A stretch of DNA of 64,000 nt from Verrucomicrobiota bacterium. GTDB lineage: Bacteria > Verrucomicrobiota > Verrucomicrobiia > Chthoniobacterales > UBA10450. The translations under genes were made by a program, and so were the position numbers. Location: positions 20,371 to 84,370 of the forward strand of contig QHOS01000026.1 of assembly GCA_003219415.1 (NCBI GenBank). Reading direction: 5' to 3'. Each line of letters starts with the position of its first letter. Within the stretch, counting starts at the first letter, position 1. Under the pieces are notes generated by a model. The model saw nothing but the letters and a program-made list of their open reading frames with translations, searched no databases and was not told the DNA's origin. Positions 7,613-16,327 of the stretch are shown in pieces.

Positions 7613-9538
7613 TCAGTCGTTCACGTCGTATTCTCTCAAGCGCGGCAACAACTGTTCAAGAATCGTCGCAACAGATTCATCGACGGTCTGTTGATCGGTG
7701 CGCACAACAATCTCCGGGTCTTCGGGCGCTTCGTAGGGGGCATCGATGCCTGTGAATTCACGAATCTGGCCAGCCCGCGCTTTTTTGTAGAGATGTTTGG
7801 GATCGCGCGCCTCGCAAACCTCCAGCGGCGCATCAACGAAGACTTCGATAAACTCCGCGTTGCCCTCCAGCGCAATCTCGCGCGCGCGGCTACGATCCAT
7901 GCGGTAAGGAGAGATGAACGCGGTAATCACTACTGTGCCGGCATCGGCCATGAGCTTGGCGACTTCACTTACGCGGCGAATATTTTCCACCCGGTCGTCG
8001 GGCGAGAACCCAAGATTTGAGTTCAACCCATGTCGAATGTTGTCACCGTCGAGCACGTACGTATGCATACCACGAAGGAACAGCTCGCGTTCGACTGACT
8101 GAGCAATGGTCGATTTCCCGGCCCCAGAAAGGCCAGTCAACCAAACAACTGCTCCCCGATGGCCGCTCCGCACTGCTCGCGCGTTGGCGGTAATTTTTCC
8201 CTCGGTCCAAAAGATATTTTTGCTTTTTGTAACGGTGCGATCCGTGTAGACGCCGCCGAAAATCGTTCCGCCACCACAAATTTGGCCGTCGTCGATGATG
8301 ACAAACCGTCCGAGGTCCGGAATGCGGTCGTGGTTGTCGATGACAAGTGGCGCCCGGGTTTGGATTGTGAGTCTGCCGATCTCGTTTCGCTGCAATTGTT
8401 CGCGTGCGTCACTCTTCGTCTCCAGTGTCGAGGAATCCATGACTCGCTCGATCGATACGACCTCACATTTCACGTCCTGAGTCGCCAAGCGAAGGCTGTA
8501 CAAATGTCCAACACGCAGTGGCTCGCGCACGATCCAGAAAAGGTCTGCATGAAAACGATTTGCCTCGATCGGCGTTTCGTTTTCGCGCGATGCGACATAG
8601 CCTCGCTCGACAAAAATCTGCTCGCTAAGGGTGATCCCAATCGAATCTCCCGCGACGGCCGGGCCATTTTCCTGCGCGTTCCAGCGCTCGATCGTAGCGA
8701 CCACAGACGCCTTGTTAGCCGGTGAGAACACGAGCTGATCCCCCGCCCTTAGCGTTCCGGTCTCTATCCGGCCTGCAATAATCCGGCGCCCATCGAAGCG
8801 ATAAACATCCTGAACACAAAAGCGAAGTGGAAGATCGACATCGCGCTCCTGCGGTCCCAGCGAATCGAGTGCTTCGAGGACACTCGCCGCGCCGTACCAT
8901 TTCATTTTCGCACTTGCCTGCGCGACATTCTCGCCTTCCCTGGCGGACGCGGGAATAAACGTCCGTGCTTCCAACCCAAGCTCGCGAAGAAACTTTCGAT
9001 ATTCCTGCTCGATCTCGCGAAATCGTTTCTCAGAGTAATCCACAAGATCCATCTTGTTTACGACCACGATGAGATGCTTGATGCCAAGCATGCTCAGCAG
9101 GTAGGCGTGACGGCGACTCTGTTCGCGCACACCTTCGTCGGCGCTGATCACCAGGATGGCCGCGTCGGCTCTCGACGCGCCCGTGATCATGTTCTTTAAG
9201 AATTCCTTGTGCCCTGGCGCGTCGATGATGGCGTATTGGCGCCGCGGCGTTCGAAAAGGAATTTCCGTCGTGTCGATCGTGACGTTTTGTTTTTGCTCCT
9301 CAAGAAGCGCGTCGAGTAAAAAGGCGAATTCAAATCCCATTCCCTCCGCTGCGCATGCCTTTTTTATTTGCTCAATCTTGCCTTCAGGAAGCGAGCCGGT
9401 GTCATGCAAAATGCGACCGATCAGCGTGGACTTCCCGTGATCGACATGACCGACGAAAACGACGCGGAGCGTCGGCGCCGCTGATGATTGCGGATTGCGG
9501 ATTGCGGATTGCGGATTTGTCTGCTCCATCAGATTCAC
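7613..9538 (-). CDS. cysNC: Sulfate adenylyltransferase subunit 1 / adenylylsulfate kinase fusion (CysN-CysC)
   Basis: [37 protein letters not shown], then APS kinase [15 protein letters not shown]...[20 protein letters not shown] start at 9538. Confidence 0.95.
   Translation of the reverse strand: MNLMEQTNPQSAIRNPQSSAAPTLRVVFVGHVDHGKSTLIGRILHDTGSLPEGKIEQIKKACAAEGMGFEFAFLLDALLEEQKQNVTIDTTEIPFRTPRRQYAIIDAPGHKEFLKNMITGASRADAAILVISADEGVREQSRRHAYLLSMLGIKHLIVVVNKMDLVDYSEKRFREIEQEYRKFLRELGLEARTFIPASAREGENVAQASAKMKWYGAASVLEALDSLGPQERDVDLPLRFCVQDVYRFDGRRIIAGRIETGTLRAGDQLVFSPANKASVVATIERWNAQENGPAVAGDSIGITLSEQIFVERGYVASRENETPIEANRFHADLFWIVREPLRVGHLYSLRLATQDVKCEVVSIERVMDSSTLETKSDAREQLQRNEIGRLTIQTRAPLVIDNHDRIPDLGRFVIIDDGQICGGGTIFGGVYTDRTVTKSKNIFWTEGKITANARAVRSGHRGAVVWLTGLSGAGKSTIAQSVERELFLRGMHTYVLDGDNIRHGLNSNLGFSPDDRVENIRRVSEVAKLMADAGTVVITAFISPYRMDRSRAREIALEGNAEFIEVFVDAPLEVCEARDPKHLYKKARAGQIREFTGIDAPYEAPEDPEIVVRTDQQTVDESVATILEQLLPRLREYDVND
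9486..9520 (+). repeat. Heptanucleotide tandem repeat, four exact GATTGCG units plus a partial unit
   Basis: gattgcg x4 at 9486-9513 then gatttgt; lies within the 5' coding region of cysNC. Confidence 0.95.
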
Positions 9539-9899
9539 GACCAGGGAGCGCGACGCGCTGTCTTAATCGATGCGACGATGGTCGCCAGCAACTCGCCCGT
9601 TTCAACATGCAGCTTCGCCAGCCGCGAGGGCTTAAGAAGTTTGAGTGTCATAATTACTTCCATCCAGTACGCTGCCTCATCGCATTCTTCCTCGACAATG
9701 CCTAGTTTTGCGACGAAGTCAGCTCGCGACTTGGCGCGTGCCGCTGCGCGATAGTTTGCTCCGACGGAAGTTCCGGCGCGCAACAATTGCTGTCCAATTT
9801 CTCGAGCAGCGTCGCTTCTGGGCAAAAATCCACTGCGCGAACGACCCGAATTCCGAATTCAAAAGTACGCTCTCTGAGTTCTTGTGCTGTCATACGCAT
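9535..9899 (-). pseudogene. Four-helix-bundle protein (23S rRNA intervening-sequence / TIGR02436-like), apparently frameshifted
   Basis: N-terminal half MTAQELRERTFEFGIRVVRAVDF (frame of ORF 9702..9929) continues in another frame as LPRSDAAREIGQQLLRAGTSVGANYRAAARAKSRADFVAKLGIVEEECDEAAYWMEVI; one base appears missing in the A5/T5 run at 9824-9828. Confidence 0.8.
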
Positions 9900-9904
9900 A
9901 GTTT

Positions 9905-9939
9905 GCAATCCGCAATCCGAACTCCGCAATCCGCAATTA
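9905..9939 (+). repeat. Heptanucleotide repeat arm: GCAATCC GCAATCC GAACTCC GCAATCC GCAATTA
   Basis: Read directly; reverse-complement family of the repeat at 9486-9520; contains the cysD stop codon (TTA at 9937-9939 on +). Confidence 0.95.
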
Positions 9940-10755
9940 CAAGAATCCCTTCGCCCTCAACTTCTGCATGGCATTCCGTTCGTAATGGTCCTGCGCGCGG
10001 CCGGCGCGCTCAGTCGTCTTTGTTGCTTCCAGTTCGGCAATGATCTCGTCGATCGTCGAAGCAGTGCTCTCGATGGCTTGCGTGATGGGACTACAGCCCA
10101 ACGACCGAAATCGTCTTCCGTTTCGAGCGAAATACATTTGTGGAATGGGAATGTTTTCCCGTTGTATGTAGCGCCAGATATCTACCTCGGTCCAATCGAG
10201 CAACGGTTGGATGCGAACATGTTCTCCTTTGGCGGCTGTGGTTACGAATTGGCTCCAGAATTCAGGAGGCTGATCCTTGTAGTCCCATTCAAACTGCGCG
10301 TTGCGCGGCGAAAAATATCGCTCCTTCGCGCGAGTTGGATCTTCGTCGCGCCGAATGCCCGTGATCAGCGCGTCCCATTTGTACTCTGCAAGCACCTGCT
10401 GCAAGGCTACGGTCTTTAACTCGTGTGTGACCGTTACGGGGTCGTGTGTCTCATAACCAATCCCACGGGCGCGGGCTTCGGTATTGATTTTGACGATGAG
10501 ATTGAGGTTATGATGTTTCGTTGCCCATTCGCGGAATTCCAGCATTTCCGGGAATTCGTAGGTCGTGTCGATATGCAGAACCGGAAAGGGAACGCGGCCG
10601 AAGAAAGCCTTGCGCGCGAGCCAGACGAGAACGTTTGAATCCTTGCCCATCGACCAGGGCATGGCGATATTTTTGAAAACGTGATACGCCTCGCGGAAAA
10701 TAAAAATGCTTTGATTCTCGAGATCGTCGAGATGAGTGCGCTGGATATTGGTCAT
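9937..10755 (-). CDS. cysD: Sulfate adenylyltransferase subunit 2 (CysD)
   Basis: HLDDLENQSIFIFREAY, PWSMGKDSNVLVWLARKAFFG, HIDTTYEFPEM, GIRRDEDPTRAKERYFSPR, GCSPITQAIES. Confidence 0.97.
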   Translation of the reverse strand: MTNIQRTHLDDLENQSIFIFREAYHVFKNIAMPWSMGKDSNVLVWLARKAFFGRVPFPVLHIDTTYEFPEMLEFREWATKHHNLNLIVKINTEARARGIGYETHDPVTVTHELKTVALQQVLAEYKWDALITGIRRDEDPTRAKERYFSPRNAQFEWDYKDQPPEFWSQFVTTAAKGEHVRIQPLLDWTEVDIWRYIQRENIPIPQMYFARNGRRFRSLGCSPITQAIESTASTIDEIIAELEATKTTERAGRAQDHYERNAMQKLRAKGFL

Positions 10756-10815
10756 GTCTAGGTAGTGGCGGTTCTATACAATCGGCAGGCGCATGCTGCA
10801 AGAAAGGGAGAGCAA

Positions 10816-10946
10816 AGTTCCAAATCTCAAGTCCCAAATTTCAAGGAAATCCTAACCCTTCAATACTCAAATCAGTAATGCACTATTATTTTGGTATTTG
10901 GACCTTTGAAGTTTGTTTGGAACTTGGGGTTTGGGATTTGGAGCTT
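10816..10946. repeat. Inverted pair of degenerate 7-bp repeats (CCAAATC/TCAAGTC/CCAAATT ... TTTGGAA/CTTGGGG/TTTGGGA/TTTGGAG)
   Basis: Arms about 10816-10850 and 10889-10946 in the cysD/nuoB intergenic region. Confidence 0.85.
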
Positions 10947-10988
10947 ATTATTGGGTTGCGTGCTTAACGCCCAATCTTAACTTTTCTT

Positions 10989-11525
10989 ATGTCGGAAATA
11001 CGCGCGACAGCATACGATTCAAAGATCGAAGGGAACGTGATTTTTACGCGCTTCGATGCGGCCCTGAACTGGGTCCGCAAGAACTCGCTTTGGCCAATGC
11101 CGATGGGCCTGGCCTGTTGCGCGATCGAGTTAATGGCGGCAGCTGCATCGCGCTTCGATATTGCTCGATTCGGTGCCGAAGTGATGCGCTTTTCACCGCG
11201 GCAATGCGATGTGATGATTGTGGCGGGTACCGTTACCTACAAAATGGCGCTGGCGGTAAGACGAATTTACGAGCAAATGCCGGAGCCGAAGTGGGTGATT
11301 GCCATGGGCGCATGCGCTTCCACCGGCGGGATGTATCGCTCGTACGCCGTGTTGCAGGGAATCGATCAGCTTTTGCCAGTTGACGTTTATATTTCTGGTT
11401 GCCCGCCTCGTCCGGAGGCGCTGCTGGCGGGACTAATGAAATTGCAGGAGAAAATTTCCGGGGAACGCTCATTCAGAAACCAGAAACCGGAACTGGCAGA
11501 AAAGCTTGAGGAAGCGTTCGGATGA
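10989..11525 (+). CDS. nuoB: NADH-quinone oxidoreductase subunit B
   Basis: [48 protein letters not shown] ... [45 protein letters not shown]. Confidence 0.97.
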   Translation: MSEIRATAYDSKIEGNVIFTRFDAALNWVRKNSLWPMPMGLACCAIELMAAAASRFDIARFGAEVMRFSPRQCDVMIVAGTVTYKMALAVRRIYEQMPEPKWVIAMGACASTGGMYRSYAVLQGIDQLLPVDVYISGCPPRPEALLAGLMKLQEKISGERSFRNQKPELAEKLEEAFG

Positions 11526-11547
11526 TTGTCTGCGCGGGCATTCATAA

Positions 11548-11572
11548 TTGTAGGGCAAGCGCGTCGCTTGCC
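11548..11572. repeat. TTGTAGGGCAAGCGCGTCGCTTGCC palindromic repeat between nuoB and nuoC
   Basis: Palindrome ggcaagcg/cgcttgcc with TGTAGGG edge. Confidence 0.7.
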
Positions 11573-11600
11573 ATTCAGCATGCCCGACAACAGCATACGC

Positions 11601-12176
11601 ATGACTGAACAGGAGCTGCTCCACTCGTTGGCCAATGTGTATGGGCCCAAGATTCAGCACCAGGCTGAATTTCGTGGTGAGACGACCTGTGCGATTGCAG
11701 CAAACGATCTTCGCGAGATCTCGAAATTTTGCCGGGACAAACTCCTGTTCGATTACCTAATCGATATCACGAGCATCGACGACTTCGGAGAAGAACCGCG
11801 TTTCGAAATTGTTTATCATCTTTACTCGATGCCGCACGCAGTTCATCTGCGCTTAAAGTTAAAAGTTCCGGAAGACTCCGGCGCTGTGGATACGATTTCC
11901 GACATTTGGCCGACGGCGAATTGGCACGAGCGCGAGATTTACGACATGATGGGAATCAGGTTTAACGGACATCCCGATCTCCGTCGTATTTTGATGTGGG
12001 ACGGCTACCCGTTCTTCCCGCTGCGAAAAGATTTCCCGCTCGAAGGACTTCCCAGCGAAATGCCCGATGTGGCTTTCACAAAAGTCACACCTTTGGAAGG
12101 CGGCCCCTTTGTTACTGTGCCGAGCACTGCGACCTCCAAAGACCGCGAACCGCGCGCTCGGCCACCGGAATTGTAA
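11601..12176 (+). CDS. nuoC: NADH-quinone oxidoreductase subunit C (start could also be ATG 11580)
   Basis: FDYLIDITSIDDFGEEPRFEIVYHLYS...ISDIWPTANWHEREIYDMMGIRFNGHPDLRRILMWDGYPFFPLRKDFPLEG. Confidence 0.95.
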   Translation: MTEQELLHSLANVYGPKIQHQAEFRGETTCAIAANDLREISKFCRDKLLFDYLIDITSIDDFGEEPRFEIVYHLYSMPHAVHLRLKLKVPEDSGAVDTISDIWPTANWHEREIYDMMGIRFNGHPDLRRILMWDGYPFFPLRKDFPLEGLPSEMPDVAFTKVTPLEGGPFVTVPSTATSKDREPRARPPEL

Positions 12177-12213
12177 GTTCGACGCTGCGCGCCCGGCGGT
12201 CGCGCCCTAACCA

Positions 12214-13860
12214 TTACGCGGCTGAGACCGGCGGAGCCGTTTCAGGTTTTCGCGTCGCGACCATCACGTCTGGGCGCAAACCTTCTTCGCGCGGAATGAT
12301 GGTCGTCGTTTTTTGGCCTGGCTTCGGATAGGCAATTCGGCTATGCAGCATCATTAAGAGCGTGAATCGGAAACGCTCTGCGATGATTTTCAATTCGCCC
12401 AGCGTGAGATCGCAGTCGTCCAGCTGCCGGTCGCTAATGCGCTCCTCAATCAGTTCGTTTACGAGCGTTTCGATTTTTTGCGGCGTAGGTTTCTCCAGAC
12501 TGCGTGAGGCGCTCTCGACGGTGTCAGCCAGACTCACGATGGCGCTTTCCTTTGTTTGAGGTTTCGGTCCGCCGTAACGAAAACTCTCTTCCTTCACGTC
12601 TGGAATATCGTCCTCGCGCAGCTTCATAATTTTGCCGCCAGCACGTGCATCTTCATGCTGCTGAAGCGCCCGTTGATAAAAATAACGGACGATTGATGTG
12701 CCGTGATGCTCCTGGATGATGTCAATGATGCGCTGATTCAGTCTGTATTTCAGGGCGAGATCAACGCCTTCCTTCACATGCGCGATGATGATCAACGCGC
12801 TCATCGTCGGCGCGAGGTCATCGTGCGGATTGCGTTCGAAGCTCATGTTCTCAGTGAAGTATTCCGGCTTCACCAATTTGCCCACGTCATGAAAATAAGC
12901 GCAGACGCGGCAAAGCGTGGCGTTTGCGCCGATCGCTTCCGCGGCGGCTTCGGCGAGATTGGCGACGACCAGGCTGTGGTGATATGTCCCCGGCGCTTCG
13001 ATGGTCATGCGGCGCAGTAACGGGTGATTGAGATCGGACGCTTCCAGCCAGGAAATGTCCGTTGTGATTTGAAACAGGTTTTCGAGGATCGGCAGTGCGC
13101 CGCCAACCAGAGTCGCGGTCAAAATTCCATTACCGATCGCGAGCGCACTTTGATATCCAAGCATGCCCCAATCATTGGCCGTCGGATAAAACCAGCTGAT
13201 TGGCCCGATTAAACCAAACGTCAGCGACAGTAACCAAATGGCGAGCCCAACGCAGAAACCAGCACGGACCAATTGGCCGCGCCGTCGCACCTGCAACGTA
13301 AGGGAAACTGCTGTAAACCCGCTGATTAGACTCGTTACCAGCAAGGGCGCGTCAATAGGACCAAAGAGGATGCTGCTCCATAGACTTACAAAAAATGCGG
13401 CGTACAGGCCATGATGACGGCCCAACAAAACGCTCAGCACAAGCGGTGCAAACGCATAGGGCATGATCAACCCCGCCATTTCAGGCTTCAAGAATCGATA
13501 ACTGCCACTGTTACAAAGCACGAGCAGCAATTTGGTAACGGAAAGTTGCACCAGAATGACGCTAAAGATGAGAAGAATGCGCGAGCTTCGCGAAAAGCTC
13601 CTGGGCTGGTTGATCCAAAGCTGAGTAATCGCGGTGGCCAGGACCAGCAGCGCAATGACAAAATTCTTGGTCGGCTCAGGTTGCTGACCGCTAAAAACGA
13701 GAAACGCGAGGCCACCGACAAATACCGCAAAGATCACGACCTTGGTGTAAGGCGAGTATTCTAAATTGCGCTTTAGTTCGCTCCGCGCTCGGCGGCGCCG
13801 CATTTTCCGCGAGGCGAGGCCACGTCTGATGAGTCTTCCGCGTTTAAAGGAATCGAACAT
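12214..13860 (-). CDS. 7TM-HD phosphohydrolase (PgpH/YqfF-like), lacking an obvious N-terminal extracellular domain
   Basis: HHSLVVANLAEAAAEAIGANATLCRVCAYFHDVGKLVKPEYFTEN HD motif, HHGTSIVRYFYQRAL, PKPQTKESAIVSLADTVESASRSL; multiple TM segments begin about 30 aa after the proposed start MFDSFKRG. Confidence 0.88.
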   Translation of the reverse strand: MFDSFKRGRLIRRGLASRKMRRRRARSELKRNLEYSPYTKVVIFAVFVGGLAFLVFSGQQPEPTKNFVIALLVLATAITQLWINQPRSFSRSSRILLIFSVILVQLSVTKLLLVLCNSGSYRFLKPEMAGLIMPYAFAPLVLSVLLGRHHGLYAAFFVSLWSSILFGPIDAPLLVTSLISGFTAVSLTLQVRRRGQLVRAGFCVGLAIWLLSLTFGLIGPISWFYPTANDWGMLGYQSALAIGNGILTATLVGGALPILENLFQITTDISWLEASDLNHPLLRRMTIEAPGTYHHSLVVANLAEAAAEAIGANATLCRVCAYFHDVGKLVKPEYFTENMSFERNPHDDLAPTMSALIIIAHVKEGVDLALKYRLNQRIIDIIQEHHGTSIVRYFYQRALQQHEDARAGGKIMKLREDDIPDVKEESFRYGGPKPQTKESAIVSLADTVESASRSLEKPTPQKIETLVNELIEERISDRQLDDCDLTLGELKIIAERFRFTLLMMLHSRIAYPKPGQKTTTIIPREEGLRPDVMVATRKPETAPPVSAA

Positions 13861-13867
13861 TTCTTTT

Positions 13868-14848
13868 TTACTTGCGTGACGCCGGCGCAGGCGATCGGTG
13901 CTGCTGGTAGGCGCCAATAATGGCACGGACCAATTCATGCCGCACAACGTCGCGCTCCGTAAAATACACAGTGGCGATGCCCGGGACATTTTTTAATGCC
14001 TGCAATGCTTCCACCACTCCGGAGCGCTTGTTCGCCGGCAAATCAATCTGCGTGACGTCGCCGGTCACCACGCATTTGGAATTCAAACCGATTCGCGTCA
14101 GCAACATGAACATCTGTTCGGTGGTTGTGTTTTGCGCTTCATCCAGGATGACAAAAGCATTACTCAAAGTGCGCCCGCGCATGTACGCCAGCGGAGCCAC
14201 TTCAATGGTCTGCCGCGCAACCGCGCGCTCGATTTCCTCTGGTTCTAACATTTCACGCAGGGCGTCGTAAAGCGGCCGCAGGTATGGCGTGATCTTTTGT
14301 TCGAGGTCACCCGGGAGAAAACCGAGCGCTTCACCGGCTTCCACTGCGGGTCGGGTCAAAACAATGCGCGCGACCTGCTCCTTCTTGAGGGCCGCAACCG
14401 CCATGGCCACGGCGAGGTAAGTTTTTCCCGTGCCAGCCGGTCCGATTCCAAAAACAACATCGTGCTTTTGAATTGCCTCGACGTACGCCCGCTGATTCGC
14501 GCTTCGCGCTACAATCGGTGGTTTGCGCGACGAGGTGGTGATTTTCGTTGAAACAACGTCGCCAAGATTCTCATCGCGCTCTTCGGACACGGCCTTAAGC
14601 GCATAATTGAATTCGTGCTTTTGAATGTCCACCCCCTGCTGGCGGACCTTCTCGAGTTGCTCAAACACGTGCTGCGCTTTATCGACGCGGTTTGCGTCTC
14701 CTTCGAGTTTCACCCAGCCTTCGCGGGTTGTCACTTTCACGCCAAGCGAGTCCTCAAGGTTCTTCAAAAGCTTGATGTCGTTGGCGTAGAGCGACTGCAA
14801 AGCGCGCGGGCTCTCAAACTGGAGGGTGCGAGTTTCAGTCATCATCAA
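13868..14848 (-). CDS. phoH: PhoH family ATPase
   Basis: FGIGPAGTGKTYLAVAMAVAAL, LTRPAVEAGEALGFLPGDLEQKITPYLRPLYDAL, FVILDEAQNTTTEQMFMLLTRIG. Confidence 0.96.
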   Translation of the reverse strand: MMMTETRTLQFESPRALQSLYANDIKLLKNLEDSLGVKVTTREGWVKLEGDANRVDKAQHVFEQLEKVRQQGVDIQKHEFNYALKAVSEERDENLGDVVSTKITTSSRKPPIVARSANQRAYVEAIQKHDVVFGIGPAGTGKTYLAVAMAVAALKKEQVARIVLTRPAVEAGEALGFLPGDLEQKITPYLRPLYDALREMLEPEEIERAVARQTIEVAPLAYMRGRTLSNAFVILDEAQNTTTEQMFMLLTRIGLNSKCVVTGDVTQIDLPANKRSGVVEALQALKNVPGIATVYFTERDVVRHELVRAIIGAYQQHRSPAPASRK

Positions 14849-14909
14849 TCCGTGGCATCAGCCTCTTGCAGATCGAGTATTGGCTGAGGCCAACGCCACT
14901 AAGCCTGAT

Positions 14910-15359
14910 CTACCGGAATCCATATACCAGCGCCCAATGCGTGCGTTCCTCCGGCGATTCCTCCACGCTGACGATGATAAAGTAACTACCGGTAGTCTTT
15001 GGAATGATGTGCGCAGCCGCAAAATGGCCTTTCTCCCAGCTGTCTGGTTCCTCTGCCAGCTTTCCATCCGAATCGTAAATGTGAACGGACACCTTCGCCC
15101 GATCGGCTTCTGTTCCCAGCCAGAACCAATATTCGTTCCCTTTGAATAATTGTTGCCGGACCGCTTTCTTTTCGCCCGAAGCGAGGTCGCCTCCCCAGTA
15201 ATCCTCGCGCACTTGAAATCCCTGTTTTACGTATGGTTCTGCTGCCTGAAGAGCAAACGACTGTGCATCATCCACTGAGGCAAAGCTGGCGCGCTGCATT
15301 ATCACGAATGCCGCCAGCAGGGAGCTTGTGCGGAAAAGAATCTTTGCGAAACCGTTCAT
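14910..15359 (-). CDS. Secreted hypothetical protein
   Basis: Signal-peptide-like N-terminus; long ORF; no recognised domain. Confidence 0.6.
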   Translation of the reverse strand: MNGFAKILFRTSSLLAAFVIMQRASFASVDDAQSFALQAAEPYVKQGFQVREDYWGGDLASGEKKAVRQQLFKGNEYWFWLGTEADRAKVSVHIYDSDGKLAEEPDSWEKGHFAAAHIIPKTTGSYFIIVSVEESPEERTHWALVYGFR

Positions 15360-15368
15360 CGAAGCTTC

Positions 15369-16169
15369 CTAATCTCTCGTGACGATGCCGGTACCGAGCC
15401 GGGTCGTGATCTCGTTGACCTTCTTAACTGATTCGGCAGGAATATGAGCGTTGCCGACATCGATTAGAGGCTTTACCTCCCCAAGGGCCTCCCGAATCTG
15501 GTGAATGATCGGGAGGTTAAACTCGGGCATAGCCTTTAGTCTTGTCTGAAAATAAGCCAGGAGATCGGGCTGATGCAGAAGCTCGGCGCCATCAGTGGAA
15601 AAATGCTGTTTCACTACCGAGGTCAATACCTCCGTGCCACGCAGCCACCCGCCCAGACTCACGAGCTGCGATAATTTTTCATCGTGCACTTCGTTCATGG
15701 CCTGTTGCACGCTGTTTTGGGTTCGGTCCAGTTCCTGCCGGACATTTTCCCAATTTCGCTTATCTGCCGCCTCGATGATCGCCTTGGCATGTGGCGTGAT
15801 CGAGTTTCCTACGCCAATCCCCTTTGCCAATGCCAGAACACGCTGCCCAATATCCTTTACCGTCGGCGCGTCTTCAGCCTGCACCGCTATAAAACCATCG
15901 GCAATCACCGCCCCCAGTAAGAGGGCAATACGCGGACGCTCCGTGAAATTTGGTCCCTTGTCGCTGCGGACGTGTTCCTTCCAATTGACCGCACCCAGCT
16001 TGTTCAGCGCCCCGAAGATTTCGTTCGGCAACGGCACCACAACATCTTCCACAGTCATGGATAATTGGTTAATATTGATGTGCTGCGGTGCCTGGGCGCC
16101 ATGCGCACACAGGGCAAGGCCACCTACCGCGGCTACACTTAACTTCAAATGTTTACTAAACAGAATCAT
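15369..16169 (-). CDS. Secreted hypothetical protein
   Basis: Signal-peptide-like MILFSKHLKLSVAAVGGLALCAHGAQA; 10 bp upstream of the previous ORF. Confidence 0.65.
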   Translation of the reverse strand: MILFSKHLKLSVAAVGGLALCAHGAQAPQHININQLSMTVEDVVVPLPNEIFGALNKLGAVNWKEHVRSDKGPNFTERPRIALLLGAVIADGFIAVQAEDAPTVKDIGQRVLALAKGIGVGNSITPHAKAIIEAADKRNWENVRQELDRTQNSVQQAMNEVHDEKLSQLVSLGGWLRGTEVLTSVVKQHFSTDGAELLHQPDLLAYFQTRLKAMPEFNLPIIHQIREALGEVKPLIDVGNAHIPAESVKKVNEITTRLGTGIVTRD

Positions 16170-16327
16170 TGGGAGCTTCGAATGTTGATTTCGGGTTCGT
16201 ATTCAGGATTTAATGAAGCGAACTTTAAGCAAAACCGCTGCTGTACACAAATCCCTGCTCAAAACATTTTGAAGCCTCTGAACCGAAACAGTCCATCACC
16301 ACTGCGGCGTCGCTGCCTGCGTTCCTT

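Noticed and set aside
7613-9538. CysN-CysC fusion as a novelty
   Set aside because: Fused NodQ/CysNC proteins are well known in many bacteria.
9486-9941. Calling the four-helix-bundle cassette a conventional insertion sequence
   Set aside because: No transposase and no target-site duplication could be identified; the cassette label is kept as a hypothesis only.
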